Assembly: GCF_964030845.1 (NCBI RefSeq) | Contig: NZ_OZ034983.1 | Location: forward strand, 2,480,001-2,544,000 | Source: Candidatus Fukatsuia endosymbiont of Tuberolachnus salignus | GTDB lineage: Bacteria; Pseudomonadota; Gammaproteobacteria; Enterobacterales; Enterobacteriaceae | Length of the DNA stretch: 64,000 nucleotides | Reading direction: 5' to 3' | Notes under the pieces: generated by a model | Database searches by the model: none | Seen by the model: only the letters and a program-made list of their open reading frames with translations | What the model was told of the DNA's origin: nothing | Position numbers and translations under genes: made by a program | Shown: piece after piece, positions 26,515-35,364 of the stretch | How the letters are laid out: the number at the start of each line of letters is the position of its first letter | Numbering within the stretch: position 1 is the first letter of the stretch

Positions 26515-26742
26515 ATGAACGTAGTAATTAAAACCGCAATTACCCTTGTAGGGACTCAAACGAGACTCGCTAAAGCCTGTGGTGTGACTCAATCTGCGGT
26601 ACAGAAGTGGTTGTATGGTAAGTCAAAAGTGGCCCCTAAAAATGTTAAACCTTTGGTAGAGGCCACTCAGGGTGTCATTCAGGCTTACCAAATTCGCCCG
26701 GATTTGCCCGACCTTTTTCCACATCCAGACGAAGCGGCCTGA
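26515..26742 (+). CDS. cro: Cro-like repressor
   Basis: A 75-aa HTH protein starting MNVVIKTAITLVGTQTRLAK, with recognition region GVTQSAVQKWLYGKSKV, typical of Cro/C1-type YdaS-like proteins. The start at 26515 is chosen because AAAGGTGATTC precedes it; an in-frame upstream ATG (26491) has no RBS and lies almost on the promoter. First gene of the rightward operon. Confidence 0.88.
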   Translation: MNVVIKTAITLVGTQTRLAKACGVTQSAVQKWLYGKSKVAPKNVKPLVEATQGVIQAYQIRPDLPDLFPHPDEAA

Positions 26743-26809
26743 TCTCATCGTGACGCCATGCTCTCATAACGCAAACAAAAGTATAACCCAATAAGGAATA
26801 GGATAAATT

Positions 26810-27253
26810 ATGGACAAACGCGCATTAATTAACCGGATGTGTGAGCGAGTGACAGGCGGACGCGCCGTTGCTACGGCGTATTTAGGGATGTCTGAATCTA
26901 AATTTAACAATCACTTGTATGAGAACAAAGGTGCTCGATTTTTCAGCGTCGATGAATTGGTAGCACTGCAAACACTGAGTGAGTCAACCTGGGTTGCGGA
27001 ATATTTTGCTGCACGATCGAATGCCATCGTCGTACCTGCACCTTCTGCGGAGGTGGACACCGTGGAACTGCACCACATGAGCCTGAACACAGCAGTCAAA
27101 CGCAGTGCTGTCGACCAGTTAATTCTTGATGCGATTAGGGAGCACGGGGAGATTAATGAACAAGCCCAACAAAAGATTCTGGATGCCCACCGTAAACACA
27201 TCGCAACACGAGACGGTGAAGTTCGTGCCACGCTGCAGGTTTACGGTAAGTAA
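26810..27253 (+). CDS. YmfL/CII-like phage regulatory protein
   Basis: A 147-aa protein. The N-terminal HTH (MCERVTGGRAVATAYLGMSESKF-type segment, residues 9-45) and the overall layout match YmfL-like putative regulators that occupy the cII position in many enterobacterial prophages. RBS is AGGATAAATT. It likely binds DNA and helps the lysis-lysogeny choice. Confidence 0.75.
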   Translation: MDKRALINRMCERVTGGRAVATAYLGMSESKFNNHLYENKGARFFSVDELVALQTLSESTWVAEYFAARSNAIVVPAPSAEVDTVELHHMSLNTAVKRSAVDQLILDAIREHGEINEQAQQKILDAHRKHIATRDGEVRATLQVYGK

Positions 27254-27304
27254 AGACATTGCGGCGGCGGACCAGGCAGTCGCCCTACACAAACATACGG
27301 AGTG

Positions 27305-28012
27305 ATGGTGAACCCATTATCAAACGCAGTCAACCCCAGCATGGGGAGTCGAGAGATAGCCGGTTTAGTGGAGTCTCGTCACGACAATGTGAAAAGAGCC
27401 ATTGAGCGCTTGGTTGAAAAGGGGATTATCAGACTTCCTCCAATGGAGGAGGTTAAAAATCAATCAGACCAATACGTTTTTGAATACAGGGTAGGTAAAC
27501 GTGATAGCTATGTGGTGGTCGCCCAACTCTCCCCTGAATTTACCGCCCGCGTAGTCGATCGTTGGCAGCAACTGGAAGAGAAAGCGGCCTACTCGTTTTT
27601 ACCGGTCGATTATTTATCAGCCTTGAAAACATTAACGCAAGAGGTTGAGCGACGCCAACGGCTAGAAAACCCGTTAGCACGGGCTGCCCCTAAGATAGAT
27701 TTCGCCGACCGTGTGAGCGAAGCCAGTGGCATTCTGGTGGGCAATTTTGCCAAGCTGATGGGCCTTCGTCCCAACAAATTGTTTGTTTGGTTACGCAAAA
27801 ATCACGTGCTAATGGGTATTCCTTCTCGCAGAAATGTGCCTCGACAGGAGTACCTGGAGCGGGACTATTTCACCTTCAGAGAAACGCCCATCGAGACGGA
27901 GCACGGGATGAAAATCACCTTCACCCCGCTACTGACCGGCAAGGGCCAAGCGTGGCTAACAAAAAAGCTATGTGAAGCAGGCTTATTGAAAACGATCACA
28001 AACGCGGCATAG
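27305..28012 (+). CDS. Rha-domain phage antirepressor with KilAC-like C-terminus
   Basis: A 235-aa protein. Residues ~10-90 are an Rha domain (SREIAGLVESRHDNVKRAIERL, then LSPEFTARVVDRWQQLE) and ~135-230 a KilAC/ANT-type DNA-binding domain (FAKLMGLRPNKLFVWLR). Start choice is uncertain: GTG 27302, ATG 27305 and GTG 27308 are in frame, with GGAG at 27299-27302. It is a second Rha protein besides the one at 12711-13475, in the replication-gene neighbourhood. Confidence 0.85.
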   Translation: MVNPLSNAVNPSMGSREIAGLVESRHDNVKRAIERLVEKGIIRLPPMEEVKNQSDQYVFEYRVGKRDSYVVVAQLSPEFTARVVDRWQQLEEKAAYSFLPVDYLSALKTLTQEVERRQRLENPLARAAPKIDFADRVSEASGILVGNFAKLMGLRPNKLFVWLRKNHVLMGIPSRRNVPRQEYLERDYFTFRETPIETEHGMKITFTPLLTGKGQAWLTKKLCEAGLLKTITNAA

Positions 28013-28022
28013 GGAATAGACA

Positions 28023-28901
28023 ATGAGTATGAAATTAATGACACACGCCATGAGTATCAAAGTGGGGAATCCGCTGAGAAAACTGATTTTACTCAAATTG
28101 GCTGATAATGCCAACGACCAAGGCGAATGCTGGCCGTCAGTGCCCTATATCGCTCATCAGTGTGAAATGACAGATCGCTCGGTACAAAAACATCTTCACC
28201 AGTTGGCAGTAGACGGCTTGCTGTGGATTGAATATCGTAAAAATGAGCAGGGCGTGAATAAATCGAATGTTTATCATTTGACGTTAAACAATGCCCCAAA
28301 AGTGAAGGGTGAAAATAAGTCACCCGGGGAGGATACAGGTTCACCTCCTGGTGAATCAAGAACGCTGGGTGGAGTATCTGGCACACGGGGTAGCGCATCT
28401 GGAACACCAGGAAGGGGTGAATCAGGAACACCCAGAATCAGTCATTCTTTTGAACCAGTCATAGAACCTGTCATAGAACCTAACACCCCAACTGCGAGCA
28501 AAATTTGTGCAATCAAAGTCGATGAGTGTCCTGCCAAGCGAGAAGACCCCATCCCCCACCCTGACTGTTTTCCTGCTCAGCGTAATTCCCCTCACGTTGA
28601 CACTCAGACCAGCCTAGCGAGCCGTTACGCCTTCGAAGGGAAGATAATCCGCCTGACCCCGCAAGATTTCGACAGCTGGCAAACGCTATTCCCGCATTTG
28701 GACTTGGTCTACGAGCTGACACGATTGGATTTAGAGTTTCGTCACGACACGCCTAAAAGCTGGTTTTGCACCGCCAGTCAGAAACTGAATTACCAGAACA
28801 AACGGGCAGTGGATGGCACCACCTTCAAACGGGTTTCTGGCGACCGCTTCGCCAAAAAAGACTACGGCACCACGGTATTTCCGGCGTGGATGGAAGGGTA
28901 A
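28023..28901 (+). CDS. Phage replication protein O-like (HTH_36 N-terminus)
   Basis: A 292-aa protein with a winged helix at ~15-95 (LADNANDQGECWPSVPYIAH, CEMTDRSVQKHLHQLAVDG). A low-complexity Gly/Ser/Thr/Pro linker at ~100-170 and a C-terminal domain that contacts the helicase loader in this family complete it. It should bind the origin; the origin may lie in the linker-coding DNA as in lambdoid phages, though no clear iterons are seen. Followed directly by a dnaC-like gene. Confidence 0.8.
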   Translation: MSMKLMTHAMSIKVGNPLRKLILLKLADNANDQGECWPSVPYIAHQCEMTDRSVQKHLHQLAVDGLLWIEYRKNEQGVNKSNVYHLTLNNAPKVKGENKSPGEDTGSPPGESRTLGGVSGTRGSASGTPGRGESGTPRISHSFEPVIEPVIEPNTPTASKICAIKVDECPAKREDPIPHPDCFPAQRNSPHVDTQTSLASRYAFEGKIIRLTPQDFDSWQTLFPHLDLVYELTRLDLEFRHDTPKSWFCTASQKLNYQNKRAVDGTTFKRVSGDRFAKKDYGTTVFPAWMEG

Positions 28902-28905
28902 TGTG

Positions 28906-29778
28906 ATGAATGTCATTGAAAAAATAGAAAATTCGCGTCAGCAGCAAGACCTCACTTTTCTTGAAGACCGGTTGAAAAGTGCCCGTGCCCCGCTGAAGGA
29001 AATAGCAGGGGTTCGGGTTGATGTAGCAGAGGTCCTCTGCCCACAACACGGGGCTTTTGAACAACGCTGTCGAACCCTGCAGGGCTTTGCCAACGTGCAA
29101 CAGAAAACGGACTGTCCGGCGTGTTTACACGAAAAAATCACCGTATTGAAAAAGAATATCGCCTCAGACCAGCAGCGAAATCAGGCCCAATTGATTAAAA
29201 ATTTGCTGAGCCAGACGGGTATCCCTGCGCGCTTTACCACTGCCAGTTTTGAGTCTTATCAGCCGATTAATGCTGAATCCTTGCGTTGCCAGAAGGTATG
29301 CCAGGCCTATGCACAAAAATGGCATGAGCGTTTAGCGCAAGGCGGTGGGTTGGTGATGTGCGGCAAACCCGGGACAGGAAAAAATCATCTGGCGGTTGCG
29401 ATTGCTAAACACATCATTACGACACACCACGCCTCGGTTGTTCTGACATCCGCGCTACGTATTACTCGAGAGGTCAAGAGCACCTGGGCGAAAGACGCCA
29501 CCCAAACCGAATCCGAGGTGATTAAGCACTACACCGGTGTCGACATGTTGATTATCGATGAAATCGGTGTGCAGTTTGGCAGTGAGGCCGAAAAGCTGAT
29601 TTTATTTGAAATCATCAACACCCGCTATGAAAACATGAAACCGACGCTGCTGCTGAGCAATTTGCCGAAAGAAGACTTAACGACTTACCTCGGTGAGCGA
29701 GTACTGGACAGAATGAACGAAGGTGGCGGTTGTACTTTGGCGTTTACCTGGGAGAGCTATCGGGTCAGGACGGCATAA
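28906..29778 (+). CDS. DnaC-like helicase loader ATPase
   Basis: A 290-aa protein. It has an N-terminal zinc-binding region (CPQHGAFEQRC, then CPAC), Walker A GKPGTGKNHLAVAI with Asn after Lys exactly as in DnaC, Walker B MLIIDEIGVQ, and sensor segment LLLSNLPKEDL. It loads DnaB helicase at the phage origin together with the O-like protein just upstream. The ATG at 28906 has GGAAGGGTAA ahead of it. Confidence 0.92.
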   Translation: MNVIEKIENSRQQQDLTFLEDRLKSARAPLKEIAGVRVDVAEVLCPQHGAFEQRCRTLQGFANVQQKTDCPACLHEKITVLKKNIASDQQRNQAQLIKNLLSQTGIPARFTTASFESYQPINAESLRCQKVCQAYAQKWHERLAQGGGLVMCGKPGTGKNHLAVAIAKHIITTHHASVVLTSALRITREVKSTWAKDATQTESEVIKHYTGVDMLIIDEIGVQFGSEAEKLILFEIINTRYENMKPTLLLSNLPKEDLTTYLGERVLDRMNEGGGCTLAFTWESYRVRTA

Positions 29779-29812
29779 CACATCAACCGGCGCCAGTAGA
29801 GACAGATGAAAC

Positions 29813-30175
29813 ATGAATGAATATCGAATAGTGCTGCCTTACCCGCCGACAGTGAATACCTATTGGCGACATGCCAGAGGCCGACATTACATCAGCAAAC
29901 AGGGCAGGCAGTACCGTACCGAGGTTATTGCGTTAATTGCACGTAAGGGGCTTACCCTGTGCCTAAAAAGCAAACTTCGTGTCAAGGTACGAGTTCATGT
30001 CCCATACCGCAGGAAACGCGATTTAGATAATCTGCTAAAGGCACCGTTGGATGCCTTGGTACACGCGGGCATGATTGCCGATGACAGTGTGATTGATGAC
30101 CTGCACATCATTCGGGGTGAACAGGTGCAAGGCGGCAGGAGGGAGATAATCATAACGGAACAGGAGGCAGCATGA
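29813..30175 (+). CDS. rusA: RusA-type Holliday junction resolvase
   Basis: A 120-aa endonuclease with the family start LPYPPTVNTYWRH and the catalytic Asp cluster KRDLDNLLKAPLDAL plus GMIADDSVIDD. It resolves branched DNA during phage replication and packaging. Length is normal. The stop overlaps the Q-like gene (ATGA). Confidence 0.95.
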   Translation: MNEYRIVLPYPPTVNTYWRHARGRHYISKQGRQYRTEVIALIARKGLTLCLKSKLRVKVRVHVPYRRKRDLDNLLKAPLDALVHAGMIADDSVIDDLHIIRGEQVQGGRREIIITEQEAA

Positions 30176-30660
30176 ACGTCACACAACTTAGGCTCAATAA
30201 TGAGCAGTATCACTGGGTTAACAGCTGGCTGGAACGCTGGGGAGCCTGGGTATACAGCGGTCGATTGGAGAAGCCACAGAGTAGCCTCATCGCCCACTGT
30301 ATGGCGACAAAAAAGCAGCAAGAAAATCCTACCAGGCCAATGTGTAATGATGATGACGGGTTGTTGATTTCTCGGGTGGTGGATACGGTGATACCGGTGG
30401 ATAACCAGGCTTTTGGCATCCTGCTCAGTTACTACGTACAACGCCTTTCCCGTTATTCGATAGCGGTTTATAGCCAGAAAGCCGCTATACCGCGCAATAT
30501 CAGCACACGAGGGGGCAACCGATTTAAAACCCCCTCACTGGCTACCTGCCGTAGGGAAATTGATCAAATACTCGAAGAAAGTCTGTATCTACTCCATCCT
30601 TCCATCGAACAGGCATTTAAAAGTCGTAAACGTGTCGATAAAATTAAAAAAGTGGCGTAA
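30172..30660 (+). CDS. Q-like late antitermination protein (Phage_antitermQ family)
   Basis: A 162-aa protein. The LERWGAW segment near the N-terminus, the CNDDDGLLISRVVD stretch and the spacing to a helical C-terminus resemble the antitermQ proteins of O157-type lambdoid prophages. It sits at the end of the early rightward operon after rusA, where Q belongs. It should let RNA polymerase read into late genes, but no late genes follow here; the lysis cassette lies at the opposite end (6.7-7.8 kb). Confidence 0.75.
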   Translation: MNVTQLRLNNEQYHWVNSWLERWGAWVYSGRLEKPQSSLIAHCMATKKQQENPTRPMCNDDDGLLISRVVDTVIPVDNQAFGILLSYYVQRLSRYSIAVYSQKAAIPRNISTRGGNRFKTPSLATCRREIDQILEESLYLLHPSIEQAFKSRKRVDKIKKVA

Positions 30661-30741
30661 TGCTATTGACTGAAAAGAGCAAATGAGCAATGATTGCAGG
30701 GTACCCTGCCGTGTCTATGTATTGATAACGAACAACCGTAA

Positions 30742-30774
30742 AACCCTGACCTTCGCTGTCGGGGTTTTTGTTTT
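30742..30774 (+). terminator. Terminator after the Q-like gene
   Basis: AACCCTGAC and GTCGGGGTT form a stem with a short loop, followed by TTTTTGTTTTT. Its position matches the late-leader terminator that Q proteins overcome. Confidence 0.8.
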
Positions 30775-30775
30775 T

Positions 30776-30950
30776 GCATTTGACGAAAAAGATATTTGGG
30801 ATTATCCCGCCCATAGCCGTAAAATTGGCAGCAGGGATTGGAACTCCGAATATCTACAAAGGCACACATCACGCTAGACGTGGTTTTTTACGTGTAAACC
30901 TTGTAGAACAGTCAATGATGAGTAGGATGGATCAACCGAAAGGAGGTTAA
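30776..30950 (+). pseudogene. Ash/Icd-like remnant
   Basis: Two frames together resemble the conserved start of Ash/Icd-like phage proteins: PPIAVKLAAGIGTPNIYKGT in one, and KIGSRDWNSEYLQRHTSR in the other. Neither has a convincing start codon. This is a decayed copy of a family that often sits near phage ends. Confidence 0.45.
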
Positions 30951-31012
30951 CCGGGTTCCTTTGTAGCCAGTAACACTAACCCCGTTCTCCACCATAAGGG
31001 AGGAGTGGGTCT

Positions 31013-31234
31013 CTAGTTGTTGATTTCATCTTTTTTTGGCTCAGAAGGTGTAGTTTGCTGTACGGCAGGTTTTTTCTCAGTGCATATTTTAGGTGGACTG
31101 GGCATGAAAGGAGTTTGAGGCTCCCACCAACGATTACAATCCTCAGGGGATGAAGGATATTTTCCAGAAGCCCAAACAAGTGTTGGCAGTAATAGAATGG
31201 GTAATATTTTTAAGAAAATATTTATATGTTTCAT
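31013..31234 (-). CDS. Small secreted protein with signal peptide
   Basis: A 73-aa protein with RBS AAGGTAATC before the ATG. Residues 1-23 are a clear Sec signal peptide (MKHINIFLKILPILLLPTLV, cleavage likely after VWASG). The ~50-residue mature part is Pro-rich with two Cys (DCNRWWEPQTPFMPSPPKIC) that could form a disulfide, and a Lys/Glu tail. No family is recognised. It lies just beyond the prophage early region, a site where phages carry lysogenic conversion genes. Confidence 0.65.
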   Translation of the reverse strand: MKHINIFLKILPILLLPTLVWASGKYPSSPEDCNRWWEPQTPFMPSPPKICTEKKPAVQQTTPSEPKKDEINN

Positions 31235-31736
31235 TTGATTACCTTATAGTTTAGATTGATGTTATTGGATATAGACGAGTTTGTTATCGCTCATTAAGGG
31301 TAATCAAAACAACAATCATTTTCGTCGTTAATTTTTCTTGATGGTTAATCATTTAAACTAATTGCTTACTCCTTGTTTCAAGGACTGCGTATCATGTGAC
31401 TTCAACCATGAGCTGATCTTACGTCCTTTTTTCTTTACATCATCACATCAAGGCGTTGTAGGGTGTCTGTCTCTTAGTCACAAATCCCTCACCTTTCTAC
31501 AAAAATTATTGTAATCAATTCAATTGATTACAGCGACTTTATTCATCGATGTACAAAATAAACCCAGAAAGATGATATAGCGGTACGGTGTAATTTTGAT
31601 TACATAATGGATACCATTCGGTATCCATATACGGCATTGCTCATCTTTATGGTGTAATCAAAATAGAATCGTTCTGCTATAACGAATCTTGCCATCACGC
31701 TAAGTAAGTATTAAGCATAAAGAGAGTGAGCCTCTT
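31235..31736. promoter_or_regulatory. Intergenic region with repeated TTGATTAC/GTAATCAA boxes
   Basis: The 8-mer TTGATTAC or its complement occurs at 31235-31242, 31300-31307, 31511-31518, 31524-31531, 31597-31604 and 31654-31661. The middle pair makes a 21-bp perfect palindrome (10-bp arms, 31511-31531). A separate hairpin GGATACC/GGTATCC lies at 31610-31627. No gene is seen. It looks like a multi-site operator region between two divergent or tandem leftward genes. Confidence 0.5.
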
Positions 31737-32489
31737 CTATATCAATAGCATCTTCTTACGGAAGTATTCTGCCATGTCAGACTCTTTTATCTCAAGCCTG
31801 GTAGCAACTTCTTTGAAGGGAATACCTTGCTTCAAGAGAGATAGGCCCTCGGTCTCAATGGCATATGTTTCCTGCGTTATATTTCCTCGATCACGAGCTT
31901 CTTCATATGCTGAAAGATATTTTTCCGGCGTGACCTGTTTTAGCATATTCTCTTTATAAAAGAAGGCAATCATTATATGGTTCACTAAAGAGACACTCTC
32001 CTCTGGGAGATTTAATCCAATGTTATCTAGGTATGTTGCAATATTTTTACTTATTTCATCTTTAGTATTTTGTAAGACGAAATCAAGGTTATTTGCGATA
32101 AGAAAAACGGCGGTAGTGAATGTATCATTAACATCTATTCCATTCGTCATGAGATATGTAATTAATTCCCCACTACTTTTTAGATTAAGTGGTGATTCTT
32201 GTATTTTTTCTTTGCAAAGCTCGAATACTTCTCCATTGACACCCGCGCTCAAAAACCCATTTTTTGGAATTTTATTTAGCACCTCGTTTAATTTAATGCT
32301 AAGACTAGCGGCATCTGTTGTTTCTCTCCCTAGAAACGATTGAAATGACAACCTCGCCAAGCTCTCTGGGTTGTTCTGTGGTTGCGTATTTTCTGTGGGT
32401 TGTAACATCGTATTGCTGGTACTAATTATTGGGGGGGGGTACATCATTAAATGCATTTTGCTGGCTGCCTGCAGTTGGAGCGGATACAC
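31737..32489 (-). pseudogene. Unknown helical protein, 5' end cut by an IS5-family fragment
   Basis: About 250 codons are open up to the IS5 end at 32491; no ATG with an RBS precedes them, so the true start is probably lost or is an internal ATG near 32456. The protein begins with a Pro/Gln/Asn-rich region and continues as a helical, acidic domain with no recognised family (LNEVLNKIPKNGFLSAGVNG, FLIANNLDFVLQNTKDE). A run of nine Cs in the coding strand (near 32431-32439) is a slippage-prone site. A host-interaction protein is possible but unproven. Confidence 0.5.
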
Positions 32490-32490
32490 T

Positions 32491-32734
32491 AGACCTCTTC
32501 GGGAACTATCATTTATCTAATTTCCATATTATAAATTGCAGCAATCAGATTAAATCGTAATCCAAAACGTTTTCGCCTGTTTCGATAACGATCTGATACG
32601 ATTTTAAATCGTTTAATCATACCAATGACATTTTCGTTTAATACACGCAGGCTTGATAACTCACGATTGTTGCGTTTATCTTCTTTTGTTAAGGGATTTT
32701 TCTTTGTCTTTTTCTTAGGCAATGCCAAGTTTGA
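32491..32734 (-). pseudogene. IS5-family transposase, C-terminal fragment with left end
   Basis: The last ~75 codons are almost identical to the full copy at 49428-50250 (NRELSSLRVLNENVIGMIK with the catalytic Glu). The left inverted repeat AGACCTCTTCGGGAACT is at 32491-32507. The copy is cut at 32734 by the IS4/IS701-like element. Confidence 0.9.
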
Positions 32735-33802
32735 CACGAGTTTCGCACGAATCTAACCTGGTGCAGCCAATAGTGCTCTGATGTGTGTAGTAATAGCGTT
32801 TTTAATGACAGCCCAATTTTGTTGGTAAAGGGTTATTTTTTCGGACAGACGGCGTTTATGTTGTTCAAACCAGGCAGCCATGGCTAGAAAAATATGATTT
32901 CTTTGCGCCCGGCCCGTGCGGGCCTGACAGCGTTCTATACCACAAGTTTGTTTGATTTCCCGATGATAAACTTCAACAGACCAACGGGCCTCGGTGACAG
33001 CCTTCATCTGTTCCCGGGTGGGGTTCTCTTTGTTCGTTGCAACATAATCAATGCGACCGTGTTTGGTCACAAACTTGAAGACTGTCACCCAACCATCGCC
33101 CCGCAGGTGTACTGAAAGCCCTTCTTCTGGAATATCAAGTGAGGCTAATGTGACGTTGCGATTAACTATCCGGTTCTTTCTCAAGGTGGTGACCCCAATC
33201 CAGCCAGGAGAACGAATGGCGTTGAGATTATCTAAACTTGAATACCGAATACCACGCATCCATTACCACCGCTTCAGGGGCTATACCCCTCGCTTTTGCC
33301 AGTTTGAGCATGTCGCAAAAATGCGAGTTTTTTGTTTTTCCGTCGGTCTCTTTGTCGTCAATTCGGTAGTCAATAGGCACTGACTCTCCCTTTTCAAGAC
33401 CCTGCCACAACAGATTAACCAAACCAATACCGGCTATCACATCATGTTCATTACCAGAATAGTGATAATGAACTCGCTCTATCTTCTTACTCCGTTTTTT
33501 GGCTAGCACTCTATCATCCGCAATCAGAAAACAAGGTGCTTCCCGGTCTATCGAGGGGGCGACAAGTTGCCACAACTCTTTGGGACGAAAACACCGGCTC
33601 TTTAACCACCGGCTTACGCTATCATGCGATACCCTCGACGGGCTCACTTCTGACAACGCTAGACCAGAATATCTGACACTACTCGCTTGTAAAAATGCTT
33701 TATAAAGGTCTTTCGTACAGGGATAGTCTGACATCTCATTACCATTCTTATCTTTTTTCCTACTCTCCTTTTACCATCATTTAGTACAGTGCGAAACTCG
33801 TG
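32735..33802. mobile_element. IS4/IS701-like insertion sequence, copy 2
   Basis: A 1,068-bp element with the same inverted repeats as copy 1 (CACGAGTTTCGCAC at 32735-32748, complement at 33789-33802). Unlike copy 1 it lacks a target duplication: TTTGA is on the left and CAGGG on the right. The IS5 sequence on its left does not resume on its right, so the flank was rearranged or deleted. Confidence 0.92.
32753..33734 (-). pseudogene. IS4/IS701-like DDE transposase with one frameshift
   Basis: Two overlapping frames make one ~325-aa transposase. The N-terminal part runs to VVMDAWYS, and the C-terminal part runs from DNLNAIRSPGWIGV to VEVYHREIKQTCGIERCQA and HIFLAMAAWFEQHKRR. The only lesion is a tandem 7-bp duplication (GGTATTC) near 33241-33254; removing one unit restores the frame. 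Copy 1 carries the identical duplication. Confidence 0.88.
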
Positions 33803-33805
33803 CAG

Positions 33806-34628
33806 GGATGAGAAAACCGCTACCGCGCTGAGTGCGGTGTTGACGACATTGCCCTATAGCTTCACAATGACTTCGGTCGATTTGCGGCACGGCGTCGCCA
33901 TGGCCGAGATGATTCAACCCGGCTCGTCAAGAACCCTCTCTTTCGATGCCCTGTGTGAACTCGCTACTAGCGATGATTTTGACTGGGCAACCGACGAACA
34001 AAAAGAAACCGTAATAGCGAAATATTGGCACAATTATTGCATAAAAGCAATGACCAGACGCACCGCACGTGATTACCAGGATGGTCAATTGACTTTTGCC
34101 GGTGTGGTATTCGGTCTTATCGAACTGGCCAGCTTTTTGTTGCCATGTGGTCTGGCGGCAAAGCAGGTATCAAAGCTGCGCTGCTGTCCAATAAAATCGT
34201 CGTTACTTCAAGGTCGCTCAGTACCTTAAAATTCGTCTTGACATCAAAAAAGCCGGCAAAACGTTAGTTATTGGTCTCCTTGACGCCACGAATCCGGTGG
34301 GTTTTCTAGTCCCATTTTATCAAAGAGGTAGAAAGGTTTTCTCGTTGGCGTACAGTAGTTATCAATGGATGCGAAGAAAATTAGAGATTATACTCTGTCT
34401 GGCTCGGATGAAAAAAATGCAGCCTCTGTCTACTGAGACACTAAAACGGACGGTGATCTATGTGGATGATATTGACCAACGCTATCCCCTGCTAACATGT
34501 TGCTGAAGCCTGTGGTCATCAACACCGTAAAAAAGCTTAGCACTGATATGACTGCGGTAGAGGCAGAAAAGTGGGTAGGAAAAATCTTCCGTTATCGCGG
34601 TGATCTGGAATATAGCGTAACGTATTAA
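33806..34628 (+). pseudogene. Degraded gene of unknown function
   Basis: At least three frames carry coherent protein-like sequence in order: DALCELATSDDFDWATDEQK and a hydrophobic helix (GVVFGLIELASFLLPCGLAA), then GKTLVIGLLDATNPVGFLVP, then a tail at 34497-34628 (EAEKWVGKIFRYRG). They are best read as one gene with several indels. I do not recognise the family. The 5' end is cut by the IS4/IS701-like element. Confidence 0.5.
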
Positions 34629-34644
34629 TTTTGATTACAATGTA

Positions 34645-35276
34645 TAGCTAAATTATTTAGCAGGGAGTTAGCGATGAGCCACTCTGTCGATTTTCGCCGT
34701 AAAGTTCTGGGTATTCGAGAGAAAGAAAACCCTGCGTCATCCCAAGGCAGACGAAGAGATACGGCGCGCCTTCCAGGACACGATAGCCTGCTATAAAAAG
34801 CAGGGAAAACCGGTCGTTTATCTGGATGAAAGCGGTTTCGCACACGATATGCCACGAACCCACGGTTATGCTGCACAAGGTCAACGCTGTTGGGGTACCC
34901 AGGATTGGCAGCCTAAGGGCCGAACAAATGTCATTGGCGCGTTACTGGGAACCGTCCTGATGGCGGTCGGATTATTTTTTTGTTCCATTAACAGTGATGT
35001 TTTTTACGCTTGGGTTACCCAGCGCCTTTTGCCTACTCTTCCTCCTCATTGTGTCATCGTGATGGATAACACCAGTTTCCACAAACGTCTCGACATTCAG
35101 CAGGCTATTAGTAAAACCGGGCATCGGATTGAATATCTCACTCCCTACTCACCTGCTCTCAATCCCATTGAACATAAATGGGCACAAGCCAAAAGCAAAA
35201 GAAGGGACTTAAATTGCAGCCTTGACGCCTTATTCTCTCAATATAGTGCATAATCATTATTATGTTGCTCAGCTAT
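34645..35276 (+). mobile_element. IS630-family element with internal deletion
   Basis: Ends TATAGCT (34643-34649) and AGCTATA (35271-35277) are inverted and flanked by TA, the IS630 target. The transposase begins at 34674 with MSHSVDFRRKVLGIREKE, then jumps to TLRHPKADEEIRRAFQ, so roughly 75-80 codons of the HTH region are deleted and the frame is shifted. The catalytic part is complete: YLDESGFAHDMPRTHGYAA, VIVMDNTSFHKR and NPIEHKWAQAK. Confidence 0.8.
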
Positions 35277-35364
35277 ATCGATATACTTTCTGCCTAGCAA
35301 ATCAACACGTTGCATTACTTTTCCTACATTTAACCCATATTATCCTCTGTGAGATGGAGATCAG

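Noticed and set aside
31605..31630. Terminator hairpin
   Set aside because: The GGATACC/GGTATCC stem has no T-run on either side and no gene ends next to it.
34674..34795. Independent small gene at the start of the IS630 element
   Set aside because: It is the transposase N-terminus followed by out-of-frame sequence after an internal deletion.
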